Part shown: positions 23,693 to 35,506 of the stretch, one piece after another
Layout of the letters: each line of letters begins with the position of its first letter
How positions within the stretch are numbered: position 1 is the first letter of the stretch
DNA from: Lepiota brunneoincarnata
Lineage: Eukaryota > Basidiomycota > Agaricomycetes > Agaricales > Agaricaceae
Reading direction: 5' to 3'
Length of the DNA: 64,000 nt
Assembly: GCA_023014365.1 (NCBI GenBank)
Contig: JAEBUN010000062.1
Span: 62,001-126,000 of the forward strand
Translations under genes and position numbers: made by a program
The notes under the pieces: model-generated
What the model saw: the letters and a program-made list of their open reading frames with translations, nothing else
Told to the model about the DNA's origin: nothing
The model's database searches: none

Positions 23693-25199
23693 CTATCCCT
23701 CCAACTCTTCTGGCTCCCATCTGTCACTAGGCTCATCCTCAGTAGTCTCCTCCAGGGTCTTCAGTCCCTCTGGCGACAGATCTAACAACTCTTGTAACTC
23801 CAGCGGCAACGGCATATGTTTTCTGGCTAAGTAGGGAATTACTCTGAACGCTGCCACTTTATTCTGCCATACAGAGCCATCCAACTCTGCCAGGATATAT
23901 GATCCTCCCTTTGATCTAGATATGACCACCATGGGTCCTAGATACCTGGGTTTCATCTTCCTGTCTGCTGAGCTCTCTATAGCTGTGTTTCTCACTAATA
24001 CTAAATCTCCTGGGCCGAAGCGATAATCTTTTATCTTATGCGCTGCTTGTCATTCCATCTCCCAAGCCTTGCTAAGCTTAGTGTCTGAAACACGCTGATG
24101 CACCTCCTCAACATGCCAAACATGTTTTGCCAAAGCCTGAGCTTGGTATCCTATCAACTTGGCCGTGGTTAAGTACTTATTTGGTAGTTGTACTAGCCAA
24201 GTGGCCTCTTTGACATCCAGAGGTAGCGTCGGGTGCGCTCCGGTTACCAGAAAGTACAGGGAACACCTCATTCCTTTTCTAATGGTTATCCGATCTGCCC
24301 ACATAACGTGCGGTAGGTGCCAATACCACTTTTTGACATCTCCATCTGTAGCTTTGTACAACATTTGCTGCACATCCCAGTGGGCTCTTTCAATAATCCC
24401 GTTCGCTTTGGAATTGTAAGGAGATATCATTACTCCTTTTATCCCATATTTTTCTTCCAGCCATCGAACAGCTTTCTTAAATGGAGAACCGTTGTCTGTG
24501 ACAATCTTCACTATGCAGCCCCATCAGCAAATGATATCTTCAAATAACCACTGCACGATCGAACTGGCATTCTCTTTTCTCAACACTTTTGCCTCCATCC
24601 AGGATGACAGTCCACACCTTCCATGCACAATATAACTACACCCATTAGAACTTGGCATCATATGTAGTGTGTCCACATGTAGCACTTGGAATATCAATGG
24701 CGTGGGCGTTACTATTGGCGGCGTCTCGATGATCACCTTTTGCCGCTGCTGGCATAGATGGCACAATTGCACATACCAAGCTACATCTCCTTCAACTTCC
24801 GGCCACCAGAACCTCTGCGTTATGTATAAGCTTAGTGGTTGCATATATTCCCCTGTGTCCTAGGAAGTCGTGGCTGGCTTGCAACATATACATACATTGC
24901 TCCTTATCCACTACTAGCTGATGCTGACTGCTAGGGCTCATCCTATACAGTCTCCCCTCTTCGTCCAAGAAGAAATGCTCCACCATATGCTTAAGCTTAC
25001 GCAGATCCGGCTCATCCAAGCCTTCAGCTGCGCTACTGCCCCCTGTTTTCAGGTATTCCCTGACTTTGGGTATTCTTTTGTCCTGTATTCGTGCTGTATC
25101 TGTCCTGCGCGACTCATCATATGCTTCCTCTATCTCAGTCGACTTTTCCTCTTCAAAATCTGGCACTAGCCTGACATCCGTCATTAAGCTTAGTACTTG
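23693..25199 (-). pseudogene. Integrase (E3)
   Basis: The H2C2 finger runs from HDFLGHRG to CHLCQQRQ (about 24880-24740). The DDE core has the first Asp in LHVDTLH, the second in IVTDNGSPF and the Glu in IIERAHWD. The post-core region ends at a TAG (23693-23695), apparently the natural stop. Interruptions are TGA codons at about 25197, 24521 and 24047, each fitting arginine, and a one-base frame change near 24825 exactly at a TAAGCTTA motif. No chromodomain follows; the antisense genes occupy the space instead. Confidence 0.85.
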
Positions 25200-27446
25200 T
25201 CAATGGTTTTCTGGACAGGCTGGGTCTTCTATAACCCTAAGCTTAGCCTGTTGTTCATCCAAGTACTCTTCCCAAGCTTGATCCAGCTCATACTCAAAAT
25301 CATACACATCACGCGCCAGACTCTGGTAGAAGCCAGAGCGACTGTCAATCTCATCACAGAAGGCTTCCAAGGGTAATGGATCTGCAGCCCCTGGATCTTC
25401 TTTGATCAACTCAAACTCCTCTCCCTCGTCCTTGGATCCATCGTCGAAACGACGGGCTGTCTCATCACCGGGATAGTAACGTCGTCTGGACAGTCCATCT
25501 GGCCCAAATGTCTTTCCTTCTTTGTGTACTAGCGTGAAGTGGAACGATCTAATGAAGTCCACCCAACAGTTTACAGTAGCGTTCGGGAGTTTTCCTGGGT
25601 TGTTTAACATCCCAAAGAGAAACTTCGCGTCTGTTTCCACTACTAGATTTCTCGATCCCCACAATAAATATTTCTCCTGTTCCAGCACCATTCTTAAGCC
25701 GCATAGCTCTTGCTTGGGCTGAGAATACCTCTGCTGTCTCTCGTCCAATAATATTGACCCAAACTTCGCATAATGTATAAGCTTAGCGTCTTCTCCATCT
25801 TGCTGATATATGTAGTATCCCACCGCCCTCCATGAGGTATCCACGGCTACTACTATGGGTTGTTTACTCGGGAATTTGGGGTTCCTGGTCGGGAAACAGC
25901 GTTGAATCGCATCTTTCAGCTCCTGCTGTGCTTTCCGTTCATTTTCTCCCCATTCAAACTCTTGCCCTTTCTTAAGCTTTTTGTATAGAGGTGCAGCAAT
26001 GGCTATGAACTTCGGGATATGATTCCTGCAGCGCGTAGCTGTTCCTAGAAAACCCCTTAGCTCGGAGACATTCTCACAATCCCCCCATCTTAATATCTTC
26101 CCAATGGTGTCTGTGGCAGGCAACTGTCCTTTATAAGAGCATTCAAAACCCACTACAGTGATTTCATCAGCGCAGATAGTTGTCTTGGGCCCAGAGAAGG
26201 TTCCTCCTACGTATTTCATCCTCTGTAGAATCCTATTGACCGTCTGCATGTGTTCCCATACAAATCATCAGATCCCTAGGTTTTCTTTCAGCATCTCTTC
26301 CATGCCATCTGGCAACTCATATCTAGTTTTGGGTCCTCTGATAGGTACATCATCTATGTACGGCATTGTGTATTCTGGTATCTCACTGGTTAGGATCGCT
26401 GTTACATCCTCATGAAATATAGGCACTGAATTGGTCCATCCCATGGGTAACATCACTAAGCGTAGTGCTCCAAAAGGCGTCTGGAACGTTGTTAAGTCCC
26501 AAGATGACTCAGCTAACAGTCGTTTGTCATAGCCAACATATAGATCCAGAATGCCTCCGCAAGCTCTGCCTGCGAAGTGCATTGCCAAATCTTCCATTGC
26601 TGGCAGCAGTCCTGAATGCGCTATCATCACTTTGTTCAGCGGTTCCAAGCTGTGTACCAGTCTCAAACTTTTCCCATCTTTCTTCACCACACAGAACCAT
26701 CTGGATCTATAGGATGAGTTCGACGGCTCGTATACACCAGCACTAATCTTTCTCTTTATAATGGCACAAACTTCATCATAGATCGCTGGTGGAATTGGAA
26801 TGGGCTTCTCAACCCATGGAGTATGTTCTACCATCGGTATCTTGATCGGCAGGAAGAAATCTTCCCTAAAACATCCCTTTTCCTCATCTGTCCAGGCAAA
26901 TGCCTTTTCTTGAAGCATCATGATGTGGTGCATCAGCTTTCTTTCCTCTGGCCACAAGAAATCCCCTGCATGGGCTTCGTCCAGCTTAAGCTTATGCTCC
27001 TCCGTATATCTGCCTGTCAGGACAAACTCTGGAGGATGCATGCTAAGCTCAGGCATTTCTGCCAGTGGGTCCCCTTTTATTTCTCGTTTTATCCTGAATC
27101 TCTCCAGTAGATCACCCAACACTGGCCTCACTTTTAAGGCTACTGGTTTATATTTCTTCCCAGCCAGGCATTGTACCATATCTTTGTCATCTTCTTCTGT
27201 TTCGAAGACAGTTATTCCCTGGTCCTCTGTGCCCTGCATGTTGGCTATGCGTCCTAGGCACAATAACACCGTCGCTTTATCTTCTTGTGGACAGTCCTCA
27301 TTGCGTATGACTCGGTCAATGAACATTAGCTGTAGCTCGGCCTCTGAGAAGCTTCCTTTTGCTAAGCTTAGTGTTTGTGCGATGACAGGGCCCTTCTCAT
27401 CATCATAGTCTATTATACAAGCCACCTCTCCTTGTCCCTCAGTCAA
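25200..27446 (-). pseudogene. Reverse transcriptase / RNase H (E3)
   Basis: RT motifs include WFCVVKKDGKSLRLVHSLEPLNK, the first Asp block GGILDLYVGYD and the catalytic MPYIDDVPIRG (YIDD) near 26360. Two adjacent TGA codons (about 26262-26267) split it from the connection domain, FVWEHMQTVNRIL. RNase H has Asp in VAVDTSW, Glu in PKQELCGL, Asp in VVETDAKF and Asp in GPDGLSRR, so its acidic residues are retained. Apart from the double TGA the frame is open for more than 740 codons, suggesting fairly recent activity. Confidence 0.88.
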
Positions 27447-28162
27447 CTCATCGAGGTTTCTTGAAAATTTTGACTGTTTTCCCTAAGCTTAGGAGGATTA
27501 CACTCTCCTCGAGCATAAGTTGGTAACACAGCCCTTTCTCTGGTATTTGGGTCTGTAATAACCAAGGTTTGCTTGCCACTGGCACTATTCCTGACTTCGC
27601 TAGCTGTCATTACATCAAAGGGTCGTCCCAGGAGTACTCGATACGCAGGGCTACAAACGATGTGAACTTGCAAATAGATTGTGACTCCCCCACAGGTAAA
27701 GCCTATGTTCTTTGCCAATCCACAAGTCTTTTCAACCTGCCCATTCACACTCTGCAAATTTATCATAGTATCTGGGTCCCAAGAAACTTGACATGCAATT
27801 GCCACTTCCTGACTCATGGAGACGATCTGTGACCCACTATCTAGCAAGGCCTCTTCCTGCCGAATCCCATTTATCAGAGTTGGCACTATTCTCAACAGCT
27901 CGCATTCTTTCGCAATAAACACTTGCCGTCCCCTGTCTCTTTGGGGCAGTGACTCCAAGTACTGCATGATTGGATCCTGAGCTACCCAGGCTTGGGTTGC
28001 CGAGCCTTCTCGGAGCACCATATCATACTTCCGAGGACCGTCTGCTAGCTCCATTATCATGACTTGTACTGGCCCACTATTAATCTCTATATCTTCTGTA
28101 TCATCGTCCCTGGGCCCTACTCCTGCTATTAAGCTTTGACTCGTGGGTACCCGTTTTCTCAT
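27443..28162 (-). pseudogene. Aspartic protease region (E3)
   Basis: A 239-codon open stretch contains EALLDSGSQIVSMS (catalytic DSG) and, about 70 residues later, YRVLLGRPFDVMT, the usual hydrophobic-Gly partner of retropepsins. It is in frame with the upstream 28483-28166 stretch across a single TGA (28163-28165). A frame change near 27470 separates it from RT. Confidence 0.8.
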
Positions 28163-29921
28163 AATTCACTCTCTATAAGTGTTCCTGTATAAAGGTGACA
28201 ATGCCAAGAGTTCTCCATGCGATACTGAGGCTTCTCGCTTCAATACCCTGCTGAGTACTTCCTCAACATCGACATTCCTCTCTATAGGGGCCTGGTGCTT
28301 ATACGCAGGCTCCTTCTTGGATGATTCCATCCTTCTGACAGGCAGCGGTGGTACCTCAACAACCGGGCACAGTGGTTTCACATTCTTATATGGTAATTCT
28401 CCTGCTGTGGCATGCATTGGTTTCTCTGTTGTCTGCCCTATTTCCTCATTTTCTGATTCTTCTGATTGCTCGGAATCCGACACGTCCTCAGGAGTCTGTC
28501 CTCTGGCGAAGGCAACCTTCTTCTTCAGAGCCGGCTCCTTCCTCGAACCCTTTAGAAATCCGACTCTGAGTTCCTAGTCTTTGCACCACTTCTGGTGTCC
28601 AAATACTGGCTTGCCAAGGGCGTACCATCCATCAAACTGCTAAGCTTAGCCTGTATCTGGGCCAATTGCTTGGCCAAAGACTGTATTTTGACATTATCCT
28701 CCTTCCTGGTCATAAGCTTAACCTTTGGGGCACTCCTGGCGTGGATGGCAGCTGTCTCCAACATTTCCATGCGCTGCTTCAGACGGCGGACTTCTTCTTC
28801 CGCTGGTGACCTTTGGTTTTCTGACCTCAGGAATGCTCTCTGTGCAAACACCGCTGATGTTGGCACTTGCAGTAACTCAGGCTCAACCTCCGGCAGTTCT
28901 GGTATCTGAACGAAGAGTTGTCCCTTTGTCGCATAGTACTTTGCCACTTTCTCTTTAATAGGCCCTTCTCCTCGAGGGATACTCGAGCCATCTCCCATAT
29001 ATATTTTGTTCCCTTCGACTCTAATTCGGCCAGCTTGTTTATCCACCTCCATATCCAGGCAGAATAACCAACTATGCCCTAATAGCCAGCAGTAGAAACA
29101 CTTGCGGTCGGAAAGCGACCCTGCCAACCCACTTCCGGTATTCCTCTGAGTGTGATTATAACCGGCATGATTATGTCCATCTTTCACCAAGCTCTCTAAG
29201 TATGATTTTAGGGTATGCCCCTGGATATTCATGAGGTCCTTAAGCTCAGCGAGCCCACCTGCCATCTGCGAGACTTCATCCTGAAATTTCTGCTTTAAGC
29301 TTTGCAGCTCTCACTTTACTACCAGGTCATAAGTCCCTGTTCCGGACGTCGCAGGTGGATGGCTCATCAATGCCAAGTTTACCGGCCTCAAATCCTGATG
29401 AAGGGATCGCATAAGTGTTTTGCCAATCGAAATTTCAACAGCTTTATCCACAACGATCCTCCAATCATAGGGGTCCTCTTCGCGTAAATCCTTTGCAGTC
29501 AGTGCTGACCCATTGCTTGCGGTTCTACGCGCCCCGGTGATCACTAATATCGCATTGAGTACATCCTGGAACACCAAGTCCAGTGCGCTCGTAAATAACT
29601 TGACTAGTTCTCAGTTCAAGACTACCGCCGGCGACTTCAGACACTTCTCTGCTTCGAGAATGAATTGCCTTTTAAAGTCCAAGACTTTATGCTCCTCATT
29701 CATTGCAATGCCTCTACTCTCTGCGCAGAGTTCCCTCAATCATCGCACTGAGCCCTGCTCGGCTGCCACAGTCTCAGGATACTCTTTCTTCAATCTCTCT
29801 ACGAAGCCTGTCCAGCTTTCTGCTGGGAACTCCGCAAAACTCATCCACTCTTCATGGATATCCTGGTCCACATATGACACTGCCCAATTTATCCTTTCTG
29901 CATCATCCATCGTCTTCATTA

Positions 29922-31522
29922 CAGTGGCGTCCAAAAGTATCACACCGTCACATGACCAACGGATCAACTCTCTCTCATTCTTCGAGATCATTGTTGTTTC
30001 ATCCATAAATTATATTGACAGAGAGCTAAGCATGTAGGGAATCGATATATAGTAGTAGAGAGATATAATATACAGAATTTAAATCAAAAAATGAGGAGGA
30101 GTGTGAAAAGGATGGTGCAATACTTTTGGACATCACCTATTAAGAGATAAGATTAGAGCATTGTGGGATGAAAACAAAACCATTCACCTCGAAACAAGTT
30201 AGTACTTGGTGTTTCCACCCCGGGCCTTAATTACTGCCTCAACACGATGAGGCATACTCTCAAAAAGGGTGTCCAAATTTTCTTGAGATATATTACCCCA
30301 TTCCTCCTGAAGAGCAGCCCACATCTCATTCCGGTTGCGAGGAAGAGGGTCATGGGCACGCACAAGACGATCCAATTGGTCCCATGCATGCTCTATAATG
30401 TTCATATCAGGGCTTGAGGGTGGCCAGTCCAAGTGGCGAATTTTTTTCTTCTTGAAAAATTCCTTGGCAACTTTACTCCTGTGTTTCGGATCGTTATCCT
30501 GCTGGAAAATCGGTGCGCTTCGACCTGTGGATCTCAGATTAAGATCCTTGAGAGTCCCTAGATAAGACTTTTCAAGGATCTTGACATAATCCGGACCACA
30601 CATGATGCCGGATATCTGATGTAACCTCCCTACCCCCCGACTAGTGATGCACCCCCAAACCATAATATTCCCCCCCCTGTGTTTGATGTTCTTCTTGGTA
30701 AATCGAGGGTCCAGGGCCTGTCTGGGCTTCATCCAAGCATATTGACAGCCATCTGACTTGAAAAGGAGGAATTTAGATTCATCGGAGAAAATTACCTCCT
30801 TCCAGTCATCAACCATCCAATCAGAATGCTGGCGTGCCCACGCAAGTCGCTTCTTCTGATTGATTGGAGAAATGTAGGGACAGGGCCTCCTGACTCGGCA
30901 TATCAATCCTTTCTCCTTTAGGGAGCATGCTACTGTTTGGCATGACACACCCGGGAAGGTGGTTTTAGCCAATTCAGTTGCATTGGATACCTCTGTTTGG
31001 GCAAGAAGCTGGGCCCCAACTCACACTTGGCGCTCATCCAGCTTTCGAGGGCGACCAGATTTGGGCCTGACATAATATGGATCTTCAGTTTTGGAGAATC
31101 TGTCGAGTACACGGCCGACAGTAGAGTGATGGATACTGATCCTTGACCCGATCTGTCTATGGGTCATCCCAGAAGACCGGAGTTCAACAATGCGAGCAAC
31201 TTTAGATGGGGAAGTATAGACCATGGTGTAATGAGGCTGAATGATGCAAAAAACTTGAGGTTTATTCACTCTGGCTTCGCCTATATAGCTTCAAAGGTGA
31301 TTGAACTTAGATGTCCAAAAGAAATGCACCATAGGTGTGGCACTAAAACATGAATTTTATTCCTAGAATACATTATACAGCAAAGTTTCATTGCCATGAT
31401 GATTCCTTGTGTCCTGGAGCACAAAACAGCATACTTTGTTTCACCTCAAGTGTTACATGAAATAGATAAGCGAGATCAAGAGATCAGGTCACATGATGGT
31501 GCAATACTTTTGGACGCCACTG
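29922..31522 (-). mobile_element. Complete Tc1/mariner element (1,601 bp)
   Basis: Ends are CAGTGGCGTCCAAAAGTAT and its inverse ATACTTTTGGACGCCACTG, flanked by TA on both sides (29920-29921 and 31523-31524), the duplicated Tc1/mariner target. Homology of the two ends extends over roughly 35 bp. Removing the element and one TA restores an open gag frame, so the insertion is exact. It contains one transposase gene. Confidence 0.95.
30199..31269 (-). pseudogene. Tc1-like DD34E transposase with one stop
   Basis: The 356-residue frame has an N-terminal paired-type helix-turn-helix (SKVARIVELRSSGMTHRQIG), a basic linker GRPRKL, and the DDE domain: IFSDESKF, FQQDNDPKH and SSPDMNIIEHAW, with 34 residues between second Asp and Glu. 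A TGA at about 31020 follows DERQV; CGA there would give arginine. The alternative start at 31224 (MVYTSPSK) is more typical of the family than 31269. Everything else is intact, so this element may have been active recently; a functional relative elsewhere could still mobilise it through its intact ends. Confidence 0.9.
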
Positions 31523-32092
31523 TATCATGAAGAGCCGTTCAAGCATCCAGAGATAATTTCTCAATGTCTGTGGTTTTGATGCATCCCATCTGGGAGCATT
31601 ATTGCTAAAGGGAATTGGCATATGCTCGTGTCCCATTTTACTAGCTGTAGTCGTCGTAAATGGCATAGTTTGGTTTGTCTGTACAGTCGGAGTTAACTGT
31701 GATATCTGTGGTACCGTAGAGGCACCAGGAGGGTTCGTATGAAACGAGTTTTGGTTTGTAAACGCTAAGCTTAGTGTAGGAACAGTCTGACCATCCTGGC
31801 TTTTGGTGTGCAGAATATGCGCTATGTTGCGAGCTGAGGCTGGAAGCCTTATAGTAATTCTGGGAGCAGTAGAGGTTGGCGGTGCAACTTCTCTCAATAC
31901 TGCAACTGCTGAACCACTCGCTGTGTTTGCAGCTAAAGAGTTAATGGGATCTTTTCGCTTTCGAGAGGTACTAGCGGCAATGAGGCCTTCAGAACCTTCT
32001 GGACGATTGGAATTCCGAGAAGTTCTCTGTTTTGGGGGGTCAACCTTCCTGAGACTGTTCTTGAAGGATATTTTGGGTGACTTTAGCCAACA

Positions 32093-34097
32093 CTTCCAAA
32101 TTTGCATCAGGAGCTGTCCTGTATCAACACGACATTAATGGAATACAGAAACCCGTATCATTCTATTCAAAGACATTCGGACCAGTGGAACGTAATTATG
32201 ATATCTACGACAGGGAACTCCTTGCAATTATCCAAGCCCTCAAAGAATGGTGCCACTATCTCCTTGGCAGTCCCCATACTGTCCGCATCAGGACAGACCA
32301 CCAAAACCTCACATACTGGTGTAAACCCCAGAAAATCAACTGCCAACAAGCACAATGGGTCCAGACCCTCACCGACTACAACTTCAAATTAGAACATGTC
32401 CCAGGATCAAAGATTCCTGCACCAGACGCTCTATCAAGACGTCCAGACTACATCCCTGATGAGGATAACGATAACGAAGATGTCACCATGCTTCCAAACA
32501 ACCTCTTTGTCGCTGCTGCCAACATAGAAGATCAAGACTTAGTCACAGTACTCCCAGAACACCTCTTTATTGCCACTGTTGATATGGAACTCCAAGAAAG
32601 AATCATGGAATCACCCAAATATGATGCTAGAACCACTGAAGCATTCAAACTCCTAAAAGAAGCCCACCCTAACACCACCGATAAAGACTTCAGAACAGTT
32701 CCAAATGGTCCACTTCTCACGTTCCAAGAACATGTCATCATTCCAGAGGACCTCCAACTCAGATGCAATATTATCACAACACACCATGACCACCCTACAT
32801 GTGGCCACCCCAGAGAACAGGAAACATACCGCCTCGCCAAGAAAGAAATATATTGGCCAGGAATGTCAACGTTCATAAAGAACTATGTCAAAGGCTGTCC
32901 TGAGTGTCAACAGCACAAGATTATATGCAGACTGGATCGCGCACCAACTCAACCGATCCCCCCACCATCCTCTAAGCACCCATTTGCCCAGATCTCATGG
33001 GACCTTATCACCAGTCTACCACCTAGCACCAGCCATAATGCAATATTGTCTGTGGTGGACCACAGCCTTATGAAGGGGGTAATTTTCATCCCTACCTCAG
33101 ACCAATCAAACACCGACAACATCGGACGACTATAATAGAGAAAGTCTTCACTAGGTTTGGATTACCTGACAAAATTATATCAGGTTGAGACCCCAGATTT
33201 GCTGCCAACTCCCTCTGAGAGCTAGCCAAATGCTTAAACATTCAACAAGCATTCTCAACCACATACCACCCACAGACAGATGGTTCCATGGAACGATATA
33301 ACCAAGAAATCGAGACCTACCTTGCCATATACTGCACCAGGAACCCCCTTGACTGGTCAGAAACCCTCCCCATCACCGAGTTTGCACACAACTCCAAAAT
33401 ACATGCCTCAAGACAGAAATTCCCATTTGAACTAATCATGGGATACAACCCTCCGCCAATACCCATGGTAATGGAAACATCAAACTTTCCATCAGTAGAT
33501 GAACGCATCAGACTCCTTGATGACACCAGAAAAGAAGCACACACAGCACATCAACTCTCCACCAATATTATGAAACAAAGAACCAGAAGAACCATCAAAC
33601 CCCTTGAAACACATCAGAAAGTATGGCTAGAAGCCAAGAACCTCAAACTCCCCTTCATCTCCAACAAAATATCCCCAAAAAGACTAGGACCTTTCCTTAT
33701 CTCAGAAGTCCTATCGCCACTCACATACAAACTAAAACTTCCGATCAAATGGAAGATACATCTGGTATTCCACAGAAACCTCCTAACTCCATATACCAAA
33801 ACAGAAGCATACAGATCTTACCTGACTCCACCACCACCAGACATCATCAATGAAGAAGAGGAATATGAAATAGAAGCCATTCTAAATCACCGCCGATATC
33901 ACAGAAAACTTCAATATTATGTCAAATGGAAAGGATACTCCCACATGGAGAACAAATGGATCACCGATGAAACACTCCACACAAATGCCGAAGAATACTT
34001 AACTGAGTATAAAGAAGCTCATGGAATTCTCCAGAAAGAACAGGAACCCACCAAAACCTACCAAAGACAACTCCACTCCCACACCAAATGTACTTAA
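32093..34097 (+). pseudogene. RNase H, integrase and chromodomain (E6)
   Basis: RNase H blocks appear first ([24 protein letters not shown]). The H2C2 finger follows (TTHHDHPTCGHPREQ ... KGCPECQQHK, near 32790-32920). The DDE core has VVDHSLMKGV, then after a frame change at about 33130 an SG-stop-DPRFAAN segment, and DGSMERYNQE. The chromodomain at about 33855-34005 has EYEIEAILNH, YYVKWKGYS and ENKWITDE. Two TGA codons in the core (about 33185 and 33221) fit arginine. Confidence 0.85.
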
Positions 34098-34102
34098 GGA
34101 TG

Positions 34103-35128
34103 CCCATGAACCTTGATCTTGCCCGCCCCCAAACCACTCCCCCTTTCTCAACAACACCCTCACCAACCTCCTCATCATCCTCTATCATCATCGTCAACAA
34201 TGCAAGCATCAAACATACTACACTTCAAACAACTCCCGTTCCAGCCCTGTCTCCCTACACCCCCTCTCACACCTTTGCTGCCGCATATGCCTCTCTCAGA
34301 GATGAGACCCCTGACCCCAACGACACCCCAGAACCAACAGCTGCCCCAGCTGCCTCCCTTAGATACCATATAGCTGGAGTACGATCATATGGACCAGATC
34401 ACCCTTCTGACAGAGATCTGTGTGAGGCTGCCACCGATGGAGCCTTTATGACTAAATTGGAACATACTTCAATTTCAGAATACAACTGACAACTCTGGTA
34501 CGGCTATACCCACCACGTACAACAGACTAAGGCTCTCGCTACTGTGTACAATACGCAACGTGCCTGGGCAGAGTCACTTGAGTGACTTCTCCGCTCAAGA
34601 TCAAGCCTCATGTCCGAGGTGTCAAAGAACCTACCCAAACAAAATGAGGTACATACCTTGCAGCCCCCCACCACAACCATCCCCACCACTACCACGACAA
34701 CCACTGCTGCAATCATCACCACTGTCCCCAACAAGGGAACAAAGCCCACCAGTATCAGAAATCCCTTCAGACTTCTCACCCCCACCAAGAACACCACCCA
34801 CACTGTTGCCAATAACAACATCCTGGTTTGGAACTCCCCCAGTCCCATTCACAAGCGAGCCAACCCCCAAACCACCAACAGATCAGTCTGCATCCAATGC
34901 AGACATACGGGACACTGGGCCATGGACTGCCCCCAATTCGCATGCCTCAGATGCAAATAATATGCCCCAGGGCATTACTCCTACAACTGCATCAAATATC
35001 GATGCCCCCATTGCGCAGTCTTCCAACCTCACCATAAATGGACCAAATGTCCAAATCAAAAGACTCAACATGTACCTTACTCCAGAAATCCTGCAACCCA
35101 TTCCTTGACTACTCCCACAACTCACCAT
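34103..35128 (+). pseudogene. Post-pol ORF with three tandem zinc knuckles (E6)
   Basis: One frame of about 340 codons follows the chromodomain, interrupted at about 34487 (TGA), 34592 (TGA) and 34958 (TAA). The first part is Pro/Ser/Thr-rich with a D-E-TPDPN motif shared with E2. The C-terminal part holds three Cys/His units: CIQCRHTGHWAMDC (CX2CX4HX4C), then CLRCK..YAPGHYSYNC and CPHCAVFQPHHKWTKC (both CX2CX6HX4C). This is an RNA/ssDNA-binding pattern in a place where most Ty3/gypsy elements have nothing. Function unknown; a nucleocapsid-like helper is possible. Confidence 0.6.
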
Positions 35129-35147
35129 TGATACATCAACCTCACAA

Positions 35148-35468
35148 ATGACAATTATTATGAGGAATGCTATGACAACATGGCCAAATCAAACATTACA
35201 GGAGAACCATGCGGTTCCTTCTGAAGATAATCCAACTACCCCACCAGAAGAAAGGATAGAAAGTCCCCATTTCAGATGCCTCTTATATGACATCTTCTAT
35301 CCAGGACAACCTCCATCCCCAGAAATAGCTGCTGTACTCAATCTCCACAGAACTCCCACTCCCACTTTCTCTCCTGTCATTCCCCCCAGACCAGACTCCA
35401 CCAACCAACCCCAAATCGATTACTACAAACCAAACTACTTAGCTGAATACCCAGAAGAAGGAAACTAA
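35148..35468 (+). pseudogene. Small Pro-rich ORF before the E6 LTR
   Basis: A 106-codon ORF in a different frame from the zinc-knuckle ORF, containing FRCLLYDIFYPGQPPSPE and ending YLAEYPEEGN about 40 bp before the LTR. It may be the frame-shifted end of the same post-pol protein. No domain recognised. Confidence 0.35.
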
Positions 35469-35506
35469 CAAGTTGTAATGGAAAACAACTCTAGAAACGG
35501 ACCTAA

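Larger units (their letters stand above)
19354..31773. repeat. Dispersed palindrome TAAGCTTA (19 sites)
   Basis: First bases: 19354, 20293, 22149, 22750, 22791, 23338, 23614, 24073, 24827, 24992, 25185, 25238, 25778, 26989, 27363, 27484, 28641, 28713, 31766. Several are longer perfect palindromes (CCTAAGCTTAGG at 27482, GCTAAGCTTAGC at 28639, TTAAGCTTAA at 23613). Three further sites have one change (TAAGCTTT at about 25973, 28133 and 29295). In all other sequence outside the family-D repeats only one exact site was found (50319). Confidence 0.85.
18401..32092 (-). mobile_element. Ty3/gypsy element E3 with two antisense accessory genes (Tc1 inserted in gag)
   Basis: Minus-strand order is gag (32092-28552, interrupted by Tc1), protease, RT, RNase H and integrase (to 23693). 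Two plus-strand multi-exon genes follow, then a polypurine tract and a family-D repeat acting as the 3' LTR (18401-19227). The palindrome TAAGCTTA occurs 19 times between 19354 and 31773, in pol, gag, antisense exons and introns, and four more times in the LTR; this is the main reason to treat the whole block as one element. The 5' LTR is missing: at about 32092 the element abuts the RNase H of another element. Length without the 1.6 kb Tc1 is about 12 kb. Confidence 0.65.
28166..32092 (-). pseudogene. Gag (E3), interrupted by a Tc1 element
   Basis: The N-terminal low-complexity part is at 32092-31525. The capsid-like domain starts with PRWDASKPQTLRNYLWMLERLF and, after removing Tc1 and one TA, continues in frame as DDAERINWAVSYVDQDIHEEW (29910-29850). 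A zinc knuckle CFYCWLLGHSWLFC (CX2CX4HX4C) lies near 29100. A coiled-coil-like segment (RRLKQRMEMLE) is at about 28790, and an acidic linker (28483-28166) joins protease. TGA codons near 29737 and 29610 fit lost arginine codons; one frame change is near 28560. Confidence 0.8.
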
